Shown here: piece by piece, positions 10,710-22,138 of the stretch | Position numbering within the stretch: position 1 is the first letter of the stretch | How the letters are laid out: each line of letters starts with the position of its first letter | DNA from: Gnetum montanum | Lineage: Eukaryota; Streptophyta; Gnetopsida; Gnetales; Gnetaceae | Length of the DNA: 64,000 nucleotides | Assembly: GCA_015680685.1 (NCBI GenBank) | Contig: MNCI01001302.1 | Location: 60,127-124,126, forward strand | Direction: 5' to 3' | The notes under the pieces: generated by a model | What the model saw: the letters and a program-made list of their open reading frames with translations, nothing else | The model's database searches: none | Told to the model about the DNA's origin: nothing | Translations under genes and position numbers: made by a program

Positions 10710-12857
10710 CTATAATCACAATAAGATCATGGATTAGCAATCATTGTGTAACCTTAAAACAATTGGGATACCTTAAATCTTGAGGATAGTTACACTTGGC
10801 TAAGTTGTAATTATAGCTAATTTAATTAACCCAATTATTATTTATTTATGTATTATCATAAATAAATCATCCTGGAGGTTATTGGAAGGGTTAACTTGGG
10901 AAAAAGTTGATGTTTATATGTGGTTAAGGTTATTAATCATTTAGGGGACTTAGAAAAATTTCCAAAAAAAATCATCAATTTTTCATCAGAAACATTAAGG
11001 TTTCTCACCCCCGCGATAAATATCTTAACTCCGATATGCATAAGATCAAAAAACGAAGTGATTTGGATAAATGGTTCAAAAGTTATGAGCTCTAGAAGGT
11101 TTTGGGCTCTAAAAAATTGCAAAAATTCCCCATGTGTTATGAGCAAATTGCAAAAAATTCCTAATTTTGCAATGATATATATAGTATTTTTGCACTATGT
11201 CAATGAGGCCTCGTCAATGTGGTCAGCTGAGGCAACGAGACCTCATCAATGTAGCTATTGACCATCGTTGACTTCCATTGACTTTGGTCAAACTTTCAAA
11301 ATACAAGAAATTTTTTAATGAAATTGGGATCAAATGAAAGCTTAGAAGACCAAGAATAGTATGAAATCATGATAAGAGGGCATTGAAGTCCATAAACTTA
11401 AGAAAATTGAGAAACATTGATTTAATGGATGAATGCAATGAGAGATTAAGGAGTACTGAGCGGTTTACGCAATGAAAAATGTGAAAGATAGGATTGTAGT
11501 GATATCAAAGGTAAGGAACCTTAATTAATCAAGCCAAGAGCTATGCAAGTGGATCATCCCCATAGTAGCCTCATGCCCTTTTTATCCTTGCATAACCTCA
11601 ACTAAGGAGTCTATGGGCCCCATAGTCGATTTAATGATCATGACAAGTTAAAGACCAACCTGAAAGAATCCAGTCAAGAATCCCAACACATCAAACTAAG
11701 ACATAAAGCATAACATAGAACCTGGCAGTGAGGTGAGTTATGGCAACATGGATGGATGATAGAGAAGGTGGAATGGAATTCCAAATTGAGGTCATAAGAA
11801 GTCCCTTGTGGAATTTGTGGTTTAAATGATCCAAGAAGTTCATCCTTAGTCCAAACCAAAACCATCCACTTTCAGTGACTTCACATCACCACTCTAAGAC
11901 CGATCTGCCCACTCAAGACACAAGAGTGCTTCCACAACACAACCACCATTCCACAAAGAGAAGAAAGGAGAAGTAGAAAATAAGAGAGAGGGCCTTAGTT
12001 AGAGGGGACTATCGGGCATAGGTGCATGTCGTTTAAGTTCCATAACCAATGCTTGTAGCCCTTTTATTTGTCCAAGGGGTGTGCCTTGAATTTCCATAGT
12101 CTTTTTTTTTCTTAATGGAAACCACATCATGTAAGGACTTATTCATGTTGAAGGGGTGTGCTTTGAATTCCCATAATTTTGTTGTTATTTTTGTTTCTTT
12201 TTTTCTTTTTTCTTTTTTTTGAATGATGGGAACCACACCATGTAAGGACATTATTTGTCTTCCTATCATTGGGTGGTATGGAATGGTAAGAAGTTTGCAA
12301 AAAACACTCAAGCAAGAAGAAGAGTACAAAGCATATTGGGTCCCCTTAAAGTCACACCCTTTACAAACCTTTGAATCCTTCCTAATTCCAGAACTACCAA
12401 GGTCATTAATTGATTAAAAGTTTCTTTAATAAAAAGGGACCTCAAATTTCTAGAATAAGGAAAACCATAGAGTTCATTGGATGGGTGGATAACGTGGACT
12501 CACTGCCTATTCCATGAAAAATAAATCATGTCAAAGTCATCAAACATTAGAATTCGAAAATAGAAACTAGACATCGACAATCACACATTAAGCACAAACC
12601 ATCATTAGTAAACAGCAACAGCAGGACTGTGTCCTGTGACAATAAAGCAAATTTATTAGTGAGAATGAGAAAATATCACACTTAAACAATAGAAACAAAA
12701 TAGAGTAAAATATATAAGAAAGTGTAAAATAATAAAGAAAGTTTAAAGGTACTAAAGATGGTGTAAAATTAGAAAAATTTGAAAATCAAAAATATGTAAA
12801 ATCAAAAACGTGAAAAACAAAAAGGTAGAAAAACTACGAGGCCATGGTAATGGTTAC
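10710..12857 (-). other. Spacer between integrase and aORF of E1
   Basis: Non-coding. It holds a promoter-like block (11174-11254), the block shared with the other elements at about 11548-11640 (GTGGATCATCCCCATAGTAG... ATGCCCTT... GGGCCCC), a duplicated unit around poly-T tracts (about 12050-12130 and 12130-12250), and an A-rich tract (12690-12850). Similar parts in the same order occur in E3. Confidence 0.55.
11174..11254 (-). promoter_or_regulatory. Internal LTR-like promoter upstream of the E1 aORF
   Basis: On the minus strand a TATA box (ACTATATATATC, 11174-11185) lies downstream of two copies of the motif typical of this element's own U3 (TCAATGAGGCCTCGTCAATG at 11200-11219 and a second copy at 11229-11254). 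The aORF ATG lies about 465 bp further on. E3 has the same layout with its own U3 motif. Confidence 0.45.
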
Positions 12858-14280
12858 ATAGATGGCCATCTCCCCCATGACTGAGTTGGCCGGAGGAGAT
12901 CTGAAATATAGAACATGGTTGTTCATTTGTTGAGGCGGTATTTACACTAGCCTATCTTGGTTCAAGGAAAGGCTTCACTTGTTGGATATTAACCAACTAT
13001 TTTTTATTTGGATTGTTAGATTTGTAGATCAACATGGCCCCAGAGGAAAAGGTTTGATCAATTATATAAGGTTCCTCCCACAATGTTTGAAGTTTTATCT
13101 TTTGGGATACATGTGTGAGGTTCTAGTAAAGAACCTTATCTCTTGGTTGAAGTTTTACTTTCCTGATTCTAAGGTCATGACGTTGTTTTTTGAATGCCTT
13201 GTTTACCTCATTCAAGGATAGGGCCACTAAGTAATTTTTGTCTAACATGTTTAGGTTGATCAATCTTTCCTTCTGTCCTAGGCTTAGATCAAGGTTTAGA
13301 TTACTAGCCGTTGAGAGTGTATGGACCTTGGATTGAATCGGAAGCATTGGAAGTTTCCCATACACTAACTCGTAGGGAGAATAGCCAATAGAAAGTTTCC
13401 AAGCTGAACAATAAACCCAGAGAGCATTATTAAGTTTTGTACTCGAGTCCTTCCTATATTTGCTAATGGTTCGTGTTAGTATTTTTCTGATCTCTTAGTT
13501 GGTTACCTCTACTTGACCGTTGGCTTAGGGGTGCTAAGGTGTTGTTAATTTATGTTCTACCCCTAAGTGTTGCATTAATTTTCTAAATGTAGCACCTGTG
13601 AGATGAGTTCTATTATCAGAAATTAATGAACATGGCACCCTAAACCTATTCATGATATTTTTTTGTATAAATCTAGTAGCAATGGATAATGTACAATCAG
13701 TAATGACTACTAATTTTGCCCATTTTGTACAGTAGTCAACTGCTACTATAATATATGCTTTCACATTAGACATGCATGTGGTGGGACCCATGAGGTCAAT
13801 GCCCCATATGTCAAAAGGCTCCAATGGTTGAATCCACTGTTAAGGACCTTCCATGCAAGTGGTCATCCCCCATCACATTGACAACATTCACAAGACTTAA
13901 CGAACTAGTGGGCATCCCTGAAAATTGTAGGCCAATAGTATCCTACCATCAAGATTTTTATGGTCATGCATCTCCCTGCATAGTGGCCTCTACAAGGCCC
14001 TTCATGAGCATCGTCGAGAACGTGCAGTTGATCGTCATCAACGACACACCAATGAATCAAGCCATCGACACACACTTTGTAAAGGTGTCTATTGATTTCC
14101 ATGAAGTATTTGACTTGATGAAGAAATTGTTATTTTTTCCTAAAATCCAAGTCCTGTGGCATCTCTTGAGTGAGAAGATATGTGAGGATGCCAATAAACC
14201 ACATTGTTTTTTCAAGCGTTTGTTTACTTATTACTCCAATAAAGAGGAGTTCATCTAGAAACTAATTAGAGAGTAGGCTC
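12858..14280 (-). pseudogene. Integrase region of E1 pol
   Basis: The core shows FDIWGIDLMGPT with the first catalytic Asp, then SLISDNRTHLTG with the second Asp kept but Gly changed to Arg. The third acidic residue falls in a region broken by stops. The C-terminal part (13123-13365) contains KAFKKQRHDLRIRKVKLQ, as in E2. It ends at the block GGAGATGGCCATC that also ends pol in E2 and E3. Integrase would insert the cDNA; this copy is inactive through stops and frameshifts. Confidence 0.75.
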
Positions 14281-15560
14281 TCCTCCTATTTGTTATTCCA
14301 TCTTAAATGAGAGAGATGTTCAATGATCACATTCTTAGTTTCTCTTTGATTTACCATAGTGAGATCGAATTCCTGCAAGATCACAAGCCATCGTATAACA
14401 TGAGGGCTCACCGTCAACTTATTCATGAGGAAGTGAATTGCACTTTGGTCCATATACACAAATACTTTGTAACCAAGCACTTTTCCAGCACGTACACCAC
14501 TACCATTAATTCTTTCTTCATGGTGATGTAATTTAATTGTGCTCCCACAATGCTTCGACTCACGCAATGAATATAAAATGGACATTTCTTATTATCCATA
14601 TATGTGAGCATAGCTTCCAAAGCATAATTAGGTACATCTATCATGATTTGGAATGGTTTGGACTAATCTGGCCCTCATAGGATTGGTATTTCTACATGTT
14701 TCTCCTTTAATTATGAGAATGTATGTTCACATTCCTTGGTCCAAATGAAAGGTGCATCTTTCTTTGTAAGTTCTACTAATGCCTCTACAATCTTAGAGAA
14801 GTTCTCAATAAATCGTCGATAGTAACCAGTGTGTCCAAGGAATGACCAAAAATCTTTAATGGTCTCTGGTTAACATTTTATTTCTTGGATGACCCTTATC
14901 TTTTCTAGGTCTACCTCAATCCCTTTTTATGAAATTCAGTGCCCTAGCACAATGCCTTCTTAGACCATGAGATGGCTCTTTTGCTAGTTGAGCTATAAGT
15001 TTGTCTCTACACATCTCTTCAGTACTTGCTCAAGTTGGTCCAAGGCTTGCTCAAAGGTAGCTCCATAGGTGGATAAGTCATCCATGAAGACTTCAACATT
15101 GCTACCGATTTGCTATTGAAAGATACTAAGGACCAAGCATTGAAATGTTGTAGGGGCATTGCATAGACCAAACGGCATATTACAGTATGCAAAAGTTCCT
15201 AAGGAACTCATGAATGTTGTCTTGGCCTACTCTTCAGGTGCAATTTGGATTTGGTTATAGCCACTATAACCATCCAAAAAGCTATAATAACAATGCCCAA
15301 ATATGGTGTCTAATACTTGATCCACAAATGGCAAAGGAAAGTGATCCTTAAATGTTGTCATATTTAGCAACCTAAAGTCGATGCAAACCTGCCATTTGCC
15401 ATCCTTCTTTAGTACAATTATAAGTGGGCTAACCCACTCACTATCCACGATTGGATAGATGAACCTCACCTTGAGGAGTTACTCTATCTGTTTCCTAAAG
15501 ATTTGCTTCAATTTGGGATTTAACTACCTCTACGATTGCCTTCTAGGCTTCATCACCAAG
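14281..15560 (-). pseudogene. Reverse transcriptase and RNase H region of E1 pol
   Basis: The RT fingers/palm segment (15227-15469) contains KKDGKWQVCIDFRLLN and FLDGYSGYNQIQIAPEE. The catalytic FMDD motif is at about 15068-15094 (VEVFMDDLST). RNase H-like sequence follows (14286-14644; YKVFVYMDQSAIHFL). Several frames are used, so it is decayed. Alignment with E2 and E3 is clear throughout. Confidence 0.8.
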
Positions 15561-16379
15561 TTGATGTAGATGCGGTGCTGGCATATCCTTGGATCAATTC
15601 CTATTAACTCTAGATATGACCAAGAAAAGGCTATTGACCATTTATTCACCACTTTCAACAACTTTTCTTTTTTTTTTAGGAGCAAGTTTGGCATTAATGA
15701 TGACTAGTTTACCATTCGTTAAAAATGCATACTCCATTCTAGCTAGTAAAGTCTTTAGTTCTAAGGGCTCCTACTTGAAGTGATCAAGGATCTCCAAGTC
15801 TCCCCAATAAGTATCATCATCTTCATTAGAGAGTTCAAAATGAAATTGTTCAATTTTGTCCATTCCTTCAATATATGCACAAGTTAAACTGTTGGTTCTG
15901 TGCATATTGTGCTACTACCTGAATCAATTATTAGCCACTAGGTGCCCTCCTACTTTATGGTTGCTGGGTATAGACATCATTGAATATTAATTTCCTATGC
16001 ACACTGATTGCATGATTTAATGTATGTACTCTTAATTGATCAAATCCTTTACATGCAATTACACCCATTATCACTATACGTGATGCATGGAATATGCTTC
16101 TTCTCAATTTTTCCTAGCTCATTTTCCTTGGATATTTCTAGAGATCGATCCCTTATACCCATTCACACGTCGACTATGCTTAACCAAGCCCTTCCCATGA
16201 TGATGGGAAAGTCACTTTTCTAGTTGTCCACCTTGATTACTAGAAAATCAGCAGGATAGAACCACCCACAAACTATGCTCATAATGTTCTCTATTAAGCA
16301 CAAAGAGACAGTAATCAACTAATTTGCTAATTTGCTAATTCTAGATGAATATTGCTCTTATTAAGAGGTGGTAGGTTTC

Positions 16380-16560
16380 AAGCCTTGTACATATCATGGG
16401 AGATGAGGTTAACTCTAAAACCAAAGTCAAGAAGAGCTTTACATGGCTCTTGTCTAGCAATCTATAGATAAATCATTGGACTTCTCGGGTCAGATCTTTT
16501 TGTAAGAAGATTGCCAACCTTGATCTAGTTAGAAACAATGTGAGTTAGCATTACAGTGCA
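16380..16560 (-). pseudogene. Protease region of E1 pol
   Basis: A retroviral-type aspartic protease fragment around ARQEPCKALLDFGFRVNLIS. The catalytic Asp is present here (LLDFG), while E2 and E3 have Asn at this place. Confidence 0.6.
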
Positions 16561-16569
16561 GATCCTAGG

Positions 16570-19014
16570 TGGCACTTGGTTTAAAGGGCACTCAAAGGTA
16601 TTTGATGCAGAGGATGAGAGTGATGGAGATGTAGGATGATTAGCTAGAGTAGGTTGTCAGGGCTAGAGAGGACTATTGGGCTAAAAGAAGGTCATTTCCT
16701 TGATCAATTATCTGGACCACTTCGTTGAAAACTGGTTGTGAGTGTATAGCCCTAGTAGCATTTCATTGTTGCAATTGTAGAGGAATCTCACCTTGCATGG
16801 ATGGAGCAAGTGGTAACTGGGTTGAAGGTGGAGGTGTAGGTGTAGAGGAATATGGAGGATGATAAGGATATAGATATGGGTGTTTCCCTCGAGTACATGG
16901 TGAATATGTTCAATGATACTCTAGAGGGTAATAGTGATGCTAGAATGATGCATGGCTTGCAGAACTCTTAGGGGAGATGGGCTACTGAACATAGTACCCA
17001 TATGGATCTAGTTGCCTATAAGGGTATTGCTGCCTTCGGATTGGCATTCCCCACAATTGCAGTTGGTACCACTATTGGTATTGTTCATAAGGCTGTGGAG
17101 GAGTTCTACTTGGGTAGTAAGCTTGTTGTTGTTGGTGGAACTACCTTGGATTGCCTTGAGGGTAAGGTAATCATCTTAGAGCCTACCTACGTGCTAGGTG
17201 AGGATTCAATGCATACACGCCAGACTCTTGTAAGTGTGACACCATAAGGCAACATCCCTTTGGATGTTCATATTGGCATATGTCACATTCAGTTTCATCA
17301 TTAGAGTTAGACTTCACAACCTACTCTACTACAGCATCTATGCCCTTATCTCTTTAGTAGGCACATTTAGCTTCTTTTCACCGTCTACGATTATGATCAC
17401 TATTTTGCTCTTTGAATTCTTTAGCAATCTTCAATGCAATTTGAAAATTTTCATCCAAAGAGTCCCATAACTTATCAACCTTGGCCAAAATATCAAAAAT
17501 AGATTTTTGGATGGGCAAGGTCTTTTTGTTCACCACTTCACTTTCCTTATCACAAAATTAGACCTCTCATTTCCTGATGGATGGGTCTCTATTATACTCT
17601 TCAGAACTTTCTCTTTTTCATAGCTCACCTTCTTCTTTTGCTAATTGCTCAATTAACCTTGGAATCTAATGAGCTCTCATTTTAGACAACCTTCCTTAGA
17701 CATACACCCCAAGGGTTCTTCTTGTTTCTACTCTGAGCCCATCTATGATGTGGCAAAGTTGTTCCCTCTAAGAGTAATCATAGCTAGGGCATCAGTGTAG
17801 GAGTGAATAGTATCAACCCATGGTAGCATCCAAGGGTTCATTTACTCCCTGTTTCTAGCCTTGGATTTGCCTTCCCAGATTAGACACTCTGGAGTACATA
17901 TGGTATTTATTATTGAACAACTCTAACATCGTACTCCATCTTTGGATAGATTCCAGTTCCAAGGACCGGTACCAACTTTCAACTTCCTTAATGAGTATCC
18001 TTGGGAAAAGCTTGAGTTTTTGCCACTCATTCTCTATGTTCTATAAAGCACAAGCATCTTGAAAAGCTTGTAGATGTGTCTGTGGATCAGAATTGCATCC
18101 CCCTCAAATCTTGGGATATTTTTCATGTCTAGGCACTTAATCTGACTCTCCTTCATATGCCTAGTTGGTATTTTCACTACCTCTACAACGTTGAGCATAC
18201 TTTGAGTTACCAATAAAGGTTCATCATCATTGTTGCATTCATGACACTGATGATGGTTTTGGCCAGCCCTTCGATTTTGGTGGTCTTCATGGTCATTGTT
18301 ATTTTATTGATCACCTTCATCATAGTTGTTTTGATGGTAGCTTCCATGAGAATCGTTAGATGAAGAGGAATGTTCAAAATTAGATGAAGAGGATGAAGAG
18401 GAAGGTGGACCGCCACTACCACCATAGTGTCCACCACCACTCTTACACTTATTATGATCACCATGCTTAGATCCCTTGTTGTTGTGATGTTTACCCAAGT
18501 CCCTACCTTGGTTATCACTCTTTCCTAACACCAATTTATGAATAGTCAATCACAGGGTCAAGTTCGCACCCTTGCCATCAATAGCAGAGGGCAAAGAATC
18601 TTCATGTTGAAAACCTTCCAAGGGAGGATCCTCATTGTCCTCTTGATCTAGTAGGAACAAGGGGTTAGTGTAATGTTTTCCCTTTATAGCTTCATGGAGT
18701 TTCTCCTGACATTTATCTCGCTTACATTGTGTTTCAATGGAACAGTAGTTCTAAGTGTTGTATCCATCCATAATGTATTCTTTGTGAAGATATACTATGC
18801 CCAACTTCTTAAGGGTTTTGAATAGCATCCCGAGCATAGATCAATCAGGGGGCAAGATGATGTTGCCCTTCATATCACACCATCACATCTATTTATCCTG
18901 ATATGGGATGAAGGTGAAATTTGGCACAAACTCATCTAGATGAGTCTATACCACCTTGCATTCTTGTGGGACCGATGGTTTACTATCTTCAGGCTTGCGA
19001 GAAAAAGAAGACAT
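16570..19014 (-). pseudogene. gag of E1
   Basis: It starts at ATG 19014 (MSSFSRKPEDSKP), about 140 bp inside the PBS. A Ser-rich/Gly-rich low-complexity segment (18304-18549) precedes the capsid core (about 17650-18120), which contains KLKLFPRILIKEVESWYRSL and TRRTLGVYV. A Cys/His module CDICQYEHPKGCC lies at 17249-17287, followed by a Pro/Tyr-rich tail. Several in-frame stops interrupt it. Confidence 0.75.
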
Positions 19015-19152
19015 TTTGCAAAATAAAATGAAATTGTCAATGTGCTTTTATAATTTTATGTATAGTGGGAATGATATTGACCTTTAGGTTTGTTTGTACA
19101 ATGATATAATGGTATTTAGTTAGACGTAAATAGCACACATTTCATAAACAAT

Positions 19153-19172
19153 GTCCTTGGCAATGGCACCAA
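19153..19172 (-). other. Primer binding site of E1
   Basis: Minus strand TTGGTGCCATTGCCAAGGAC, directly inside the 5' LTR; a mutated tRNA-Asp-type PBS. Confidence 0.65.
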
Positions 19173-20094
19173 TAATGAGTGATGAAATACCCCTACACCC
19201 AACCATACAAATGACAAAGCATTCACGCATGATCCAGTTGAATTTTGTGGACTTATCGTTTCTAGTGCACTAGCCCTTTAGGAAGTAAATATAGCCTTAA
19301 GGTCAATCATTGTCTTCCCAATTACACTTATGATGTTCATTGGTATGGTTAAGTGTAACTGAGGCATTTGATTTTTATCATTTTGTGTTTTATAAGTTGG
19401 TGCTCAAATGTAGATAAAAGTAATTTAATTAACTAATATAAATTAACTAATTTACTAACATTTAATTAATCCTAACATAAGTATTTGTTCCTACTTTTTG
19501 TGCACGTCCTAAACACACATATCCGCTACTAGGCAACCAAGCACTACGCTACTAGGCATACCAAGCAATAATGCTATTGAGATTACCAAGCAAACACGTG
19601 TTACACTTGAGGTATTTGTACTTATGTCTATATTCTATCTCACTTAATTGCCTCATTAATGTAATAATTGAAAAATATTTAATAACTAATTGAAAGCATT
19701 CAATAAATAATTGAAAATAATAAATGCATGAATAAAATAGCTAATCTATCCAAAGTGCTATAAGGTTTATCAAAAAACTCATCTTTATTACCGCACACAC
19801 TATTGTGCTTAGGTACAACAATGCTCGAATAAAGATCTATACACTTAATGACTCCTACTATGGGCACTCAAGGGAAAAGATTCTAACTTTCAAATGAAAA
19901 AAATGCAAGAGCTTCACTACTACTGAAATCTAGATTATCATAAATGTAGCTGGTAGGCATGTATTAATAGGTAACATATAGACACTACGTCGACAGGGCC
20001 TTGTCGACACAAGATAAGATGCATCAATAAGGCCTTGTCGACGAGGCCTCATTGATGCAGTTGACCACATCAATGAGGCAACGATGACTCATCA
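19173..20094 (-). repeat. 5' LTR of E1
   Basis: 922 bp; plus-strand TAATGAGT at the low end (TGATGAGT mutated) and ACTCATCA at the high end. It is collinear with 7191-8118. U3 repeats of the GACGAGGCC type lie at 19985-20080. Confidence 0.85.
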
Positions 20095-20215
20095 CTCTAG
20101 GTTATGGGTTCGATTTTGGGGGGCAATGCTAAGTTATATAAAGTTCTAGTTGGACTATATACCTTAAGGTGTACTTATATTTCTCTTATTTCAGGTTCCA
20201 ACACCCAATAGTCAA
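20095..20215 (+). repeat. tRNA-derived SINE, right half (split by E1)
   Basis: It begins with the duplicated CTCTA and continues GGTTATGGGTTCGATTTT (B-box-like), AGTTATATAAAGTTCTAG and ends in GGTTCCAACACCC, the 3' end shared with the other copies. It completes the half at 7141-7190. Confidence 0.75.
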
Positions 20216-20299
20216 ATGGTTTTGTTTGAAACCTATATGAAAATTTACCTTAGTACCATGGATTTTTATCCTAAGTACCTAATCTTCTTTCAAGAACAA

Positions 20300-20436
20300 T
20301 AATATAGGAACCCCAAGATATATATTCTAATTAGAACTTTATAACTTAGCATTAACCATTAAAATCAAGACCATGAATTGTTACTTTCAAGTTAAGAGCC
20401 TTACCACTAGGCTAATACCTCATTCTTATATAAAAG
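20300..20436 (-). repeat. tRNA-derived SINE, minus strand
   Basis: Read on the minus strand: ATGAGGTATTAGCCTAGTGG (A-box-like), AATGCTAAGTTATAAAGTTC, then TTGGGGTTCCTAT. The B box is worn (GGTCTTGATTTT). Same family as 20606 and 20838. Confidence 0.65.
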
Positions 20437-20605
20437 GAATTATAAAAGTGGTTTGATAGATCCAAAGGATCTTAATGGACACAAGTAAAAAAATCAATTT
20501 TAATTTCATGACCTTTGTATAGAAAAGTATTGCCTTACTATTCTTCCATTGCTGGATGAAGTTGAACTCAAATGCAATGTTCAATATGTGATAGATTTCT
20601 TTATG

Positions 20606-20762
20606 GGGGTGCTAGAACCTTGAAATAATTATAATATAAGTATACTCAAAGATATATTGTCCAATTATAACTTTTTAACTCATCATTACCCACTAGAATC
20701 GAATCCATAATTTGAAAATTTCAAATGAAAAGTCTTACCACTAGGCTAACACCTCATTATTT
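20606..20762 (-). repeat. tRNA-derived SINE, minus strand
   Basis: Minus strand AATGAGGTGTTAGCCTAGTGG-like A box (20 bases matched), B box GGATTCGATTC, and a tail ending AAGGTTCTAGCACCCCC. Aligns with the plus-strand copies. Confidence 0.7.
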
Positions 20763-20837
20763 GATAAATTTCTTATGAATATGAATCATTATCCATTTAA
20801 ATAATTCAGCATACAATTCATAATTTATAAGTTACTA

Positions 20838-20990
20838 ACAATGAAGTGTCAACCTAGTGGTATGAGTCTTGGCTTGGTAACCCCAGGTCATAGCTTTGAT
20901 TCTACTAGATAGCATTGAGTTATAAACTTCTATAAATCTTTAGGTGTACCTATGTTTCACTTATCTTGAGTTCTAACAACCCCTTAATTC
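20838..20990 (+). repeat. tRNA-derived SINE
   Basis: A-box-like CAACCTAGTGG and B-box-like GGTCATAGCTTTGATTC are about 35 bp apart. The body reads GAGTTATAAACTTCTATAAA and GGTGTACCTATG, ending in GTTCTAACAACCCC. About 150 bp long; it sits next to a second copy at 21001. Confidence 0.7.
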
Positions 20991-21000
20991 ACACCTTTCA

Positions 21001-21116
21001 ATAATGAGACATTAGTCTAGTGGCATGGGTCTTGGCTTGCTAACCCCAAGTCATAGGTTCAATTCTACAAGGTAACATTGAGTTATAAACTTCTATAAAT
21101 TTTGGGGTGTACCTAT
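21001..21116 (+). repeat. tRNA-derived SINE, left part (split by E2)
   Basis: A box TTAGTCTAGTGG, B box AGGTTCAATTC and body GAGTTATAAACTTCTATAAA are as in the copy at 20838. It stops at GTGTACCTAT, where E2 begins. The missing 3' part resumes at 30943 after the CCTAT duplication. Confidence 0.75.
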
Positions 21117-21981
21117 TGATAAATCATATTTTTCAATACTCCAATATCGGGGTGGCTGTGATATCAAGTACACGATATCAGGTACATGATATCATGGCCC
21201 AAGATAAGATATCGTACATTCGATATCGCAAGGTTACTCCCTGGTCTATAAATATAGCGCCCAAGCACACAATTGGGAGTAAGTTTTCGGTAGTCAAGTA
21301 GAGAAACTCTTGCAGTTTGTTCATTTGAAAGTTAGAATATTTTTCAAGTGCTCATATTAGGAGGTCTAAGTGTGAACAAATCTTTATCCAAGCATTGATG
21401 TACCTGAGCACACTAGTGTGTTGGCAATAAAGACAAACTCTTTGATCCATTCCTTGCAACACTTGAGACTTTCTTTCAATTACGTATTGTGATTTCATGC
21501 AATTTACATTAATGTTATTGATATAGTAATTAATTTTGATCAATCAAAAAAATCATTAAAATACACAAGTACGACCCCTTCGAGCATACATGTGACACTT
21601 AGTAGCTCAGAAACAATTAGCATTAGACAGCCCAGCAGTGTTTGCACAAAGTTCAGGATGTGTTCAGAAAGTGGGAACGATTACTTGTGTTAGGCTAAAC
21701 TAGACTATAGTTCACTTAGCAATTAATCACTCTTAATTTTATTTTTGTTCTAGGTGAGTAATTTCATAAAAACACAAAATAATAAAAATCTTATGCCTCA
21801 GTCACACTTAACCATACAATTGCATTTCACTAGTGGGACTGAGAAGATAACAAACGAACAACAACTATGCACTATTTAGCTCTAACGTACTTAGTAATTA
21901 TAGTCTACAAAATTTGACCAGATCACACATGAATGCCTGTGATTCGTATGGTTAGGCATAGGGGTACCTTGCCTCTCATCA
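21117..21981 (+). repeat. 5' LTR of E2
   Basis: It starts TGATAAATC and ends CTCATCA. Five or more GATATC palindromes lie at 21150-21230, just before a TATA box (CTATAAATATAG, about 21247-21258). The R/U5 side holds the 'ACCATAC' box shared by all LTRs here. Confidence 0.85.
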
Positions 21982-22000
21982 TTAGCACTGTTGCTAGGGA
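21982..22000 (+). other. Primer binding site of E2
   Basis: TTAGCACTGTTGCTAGGGA immediately follows the LTR; a C-to-T-decayed form of the tRNA-Asp-type site. Confidence 0.65.
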
Positions 22001-22138
22001 CTATAGTTCTTCATGTGCTATCTAAACCCAGTGAAGCTTAGTAACCTCGTTGTTCGAACCCTAAGAGTTGAATCCTAAGGAAACAAAAATTATTATCATC
22101 AAATTAAATCTCAACTACACATTGTTTATTAACACAAA

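Larger units (their letters stand above)
7191..20094 (-). mobile_element. Full-length Ty3/gypsy element E1 (Athila-like)
   Basis: This 12,904-bp element lies between 5-bp direct repeats CTCTA (7186-7190 and 20095-20099). In minus-strand order: 5' LTR (19173-20094), tRNA-Asp-like PBS, gag (from 19014), protease, reverse transcriptase, RNase H and integrase (about 16560-12860), a 2-kb spacer with an internal promoter-like block, an accessory ORF (10709-8366), a PPT and the 3' LTR (7191-8118). The LTRs look roughly 85-90% identical by eye, so insertion is old. All ORFs carry stops and frameshifts, so it is not autonomous now. Order and the ORF downstream of pol fit the Athila lineage. Confidence 0.85.

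Noticed and set aside
13824-14258. 144-codon plus-strand open frame
   Set aside because: It is antisense to the E1 integrase region, whose minus-strand reading aligns with E2 and E3.
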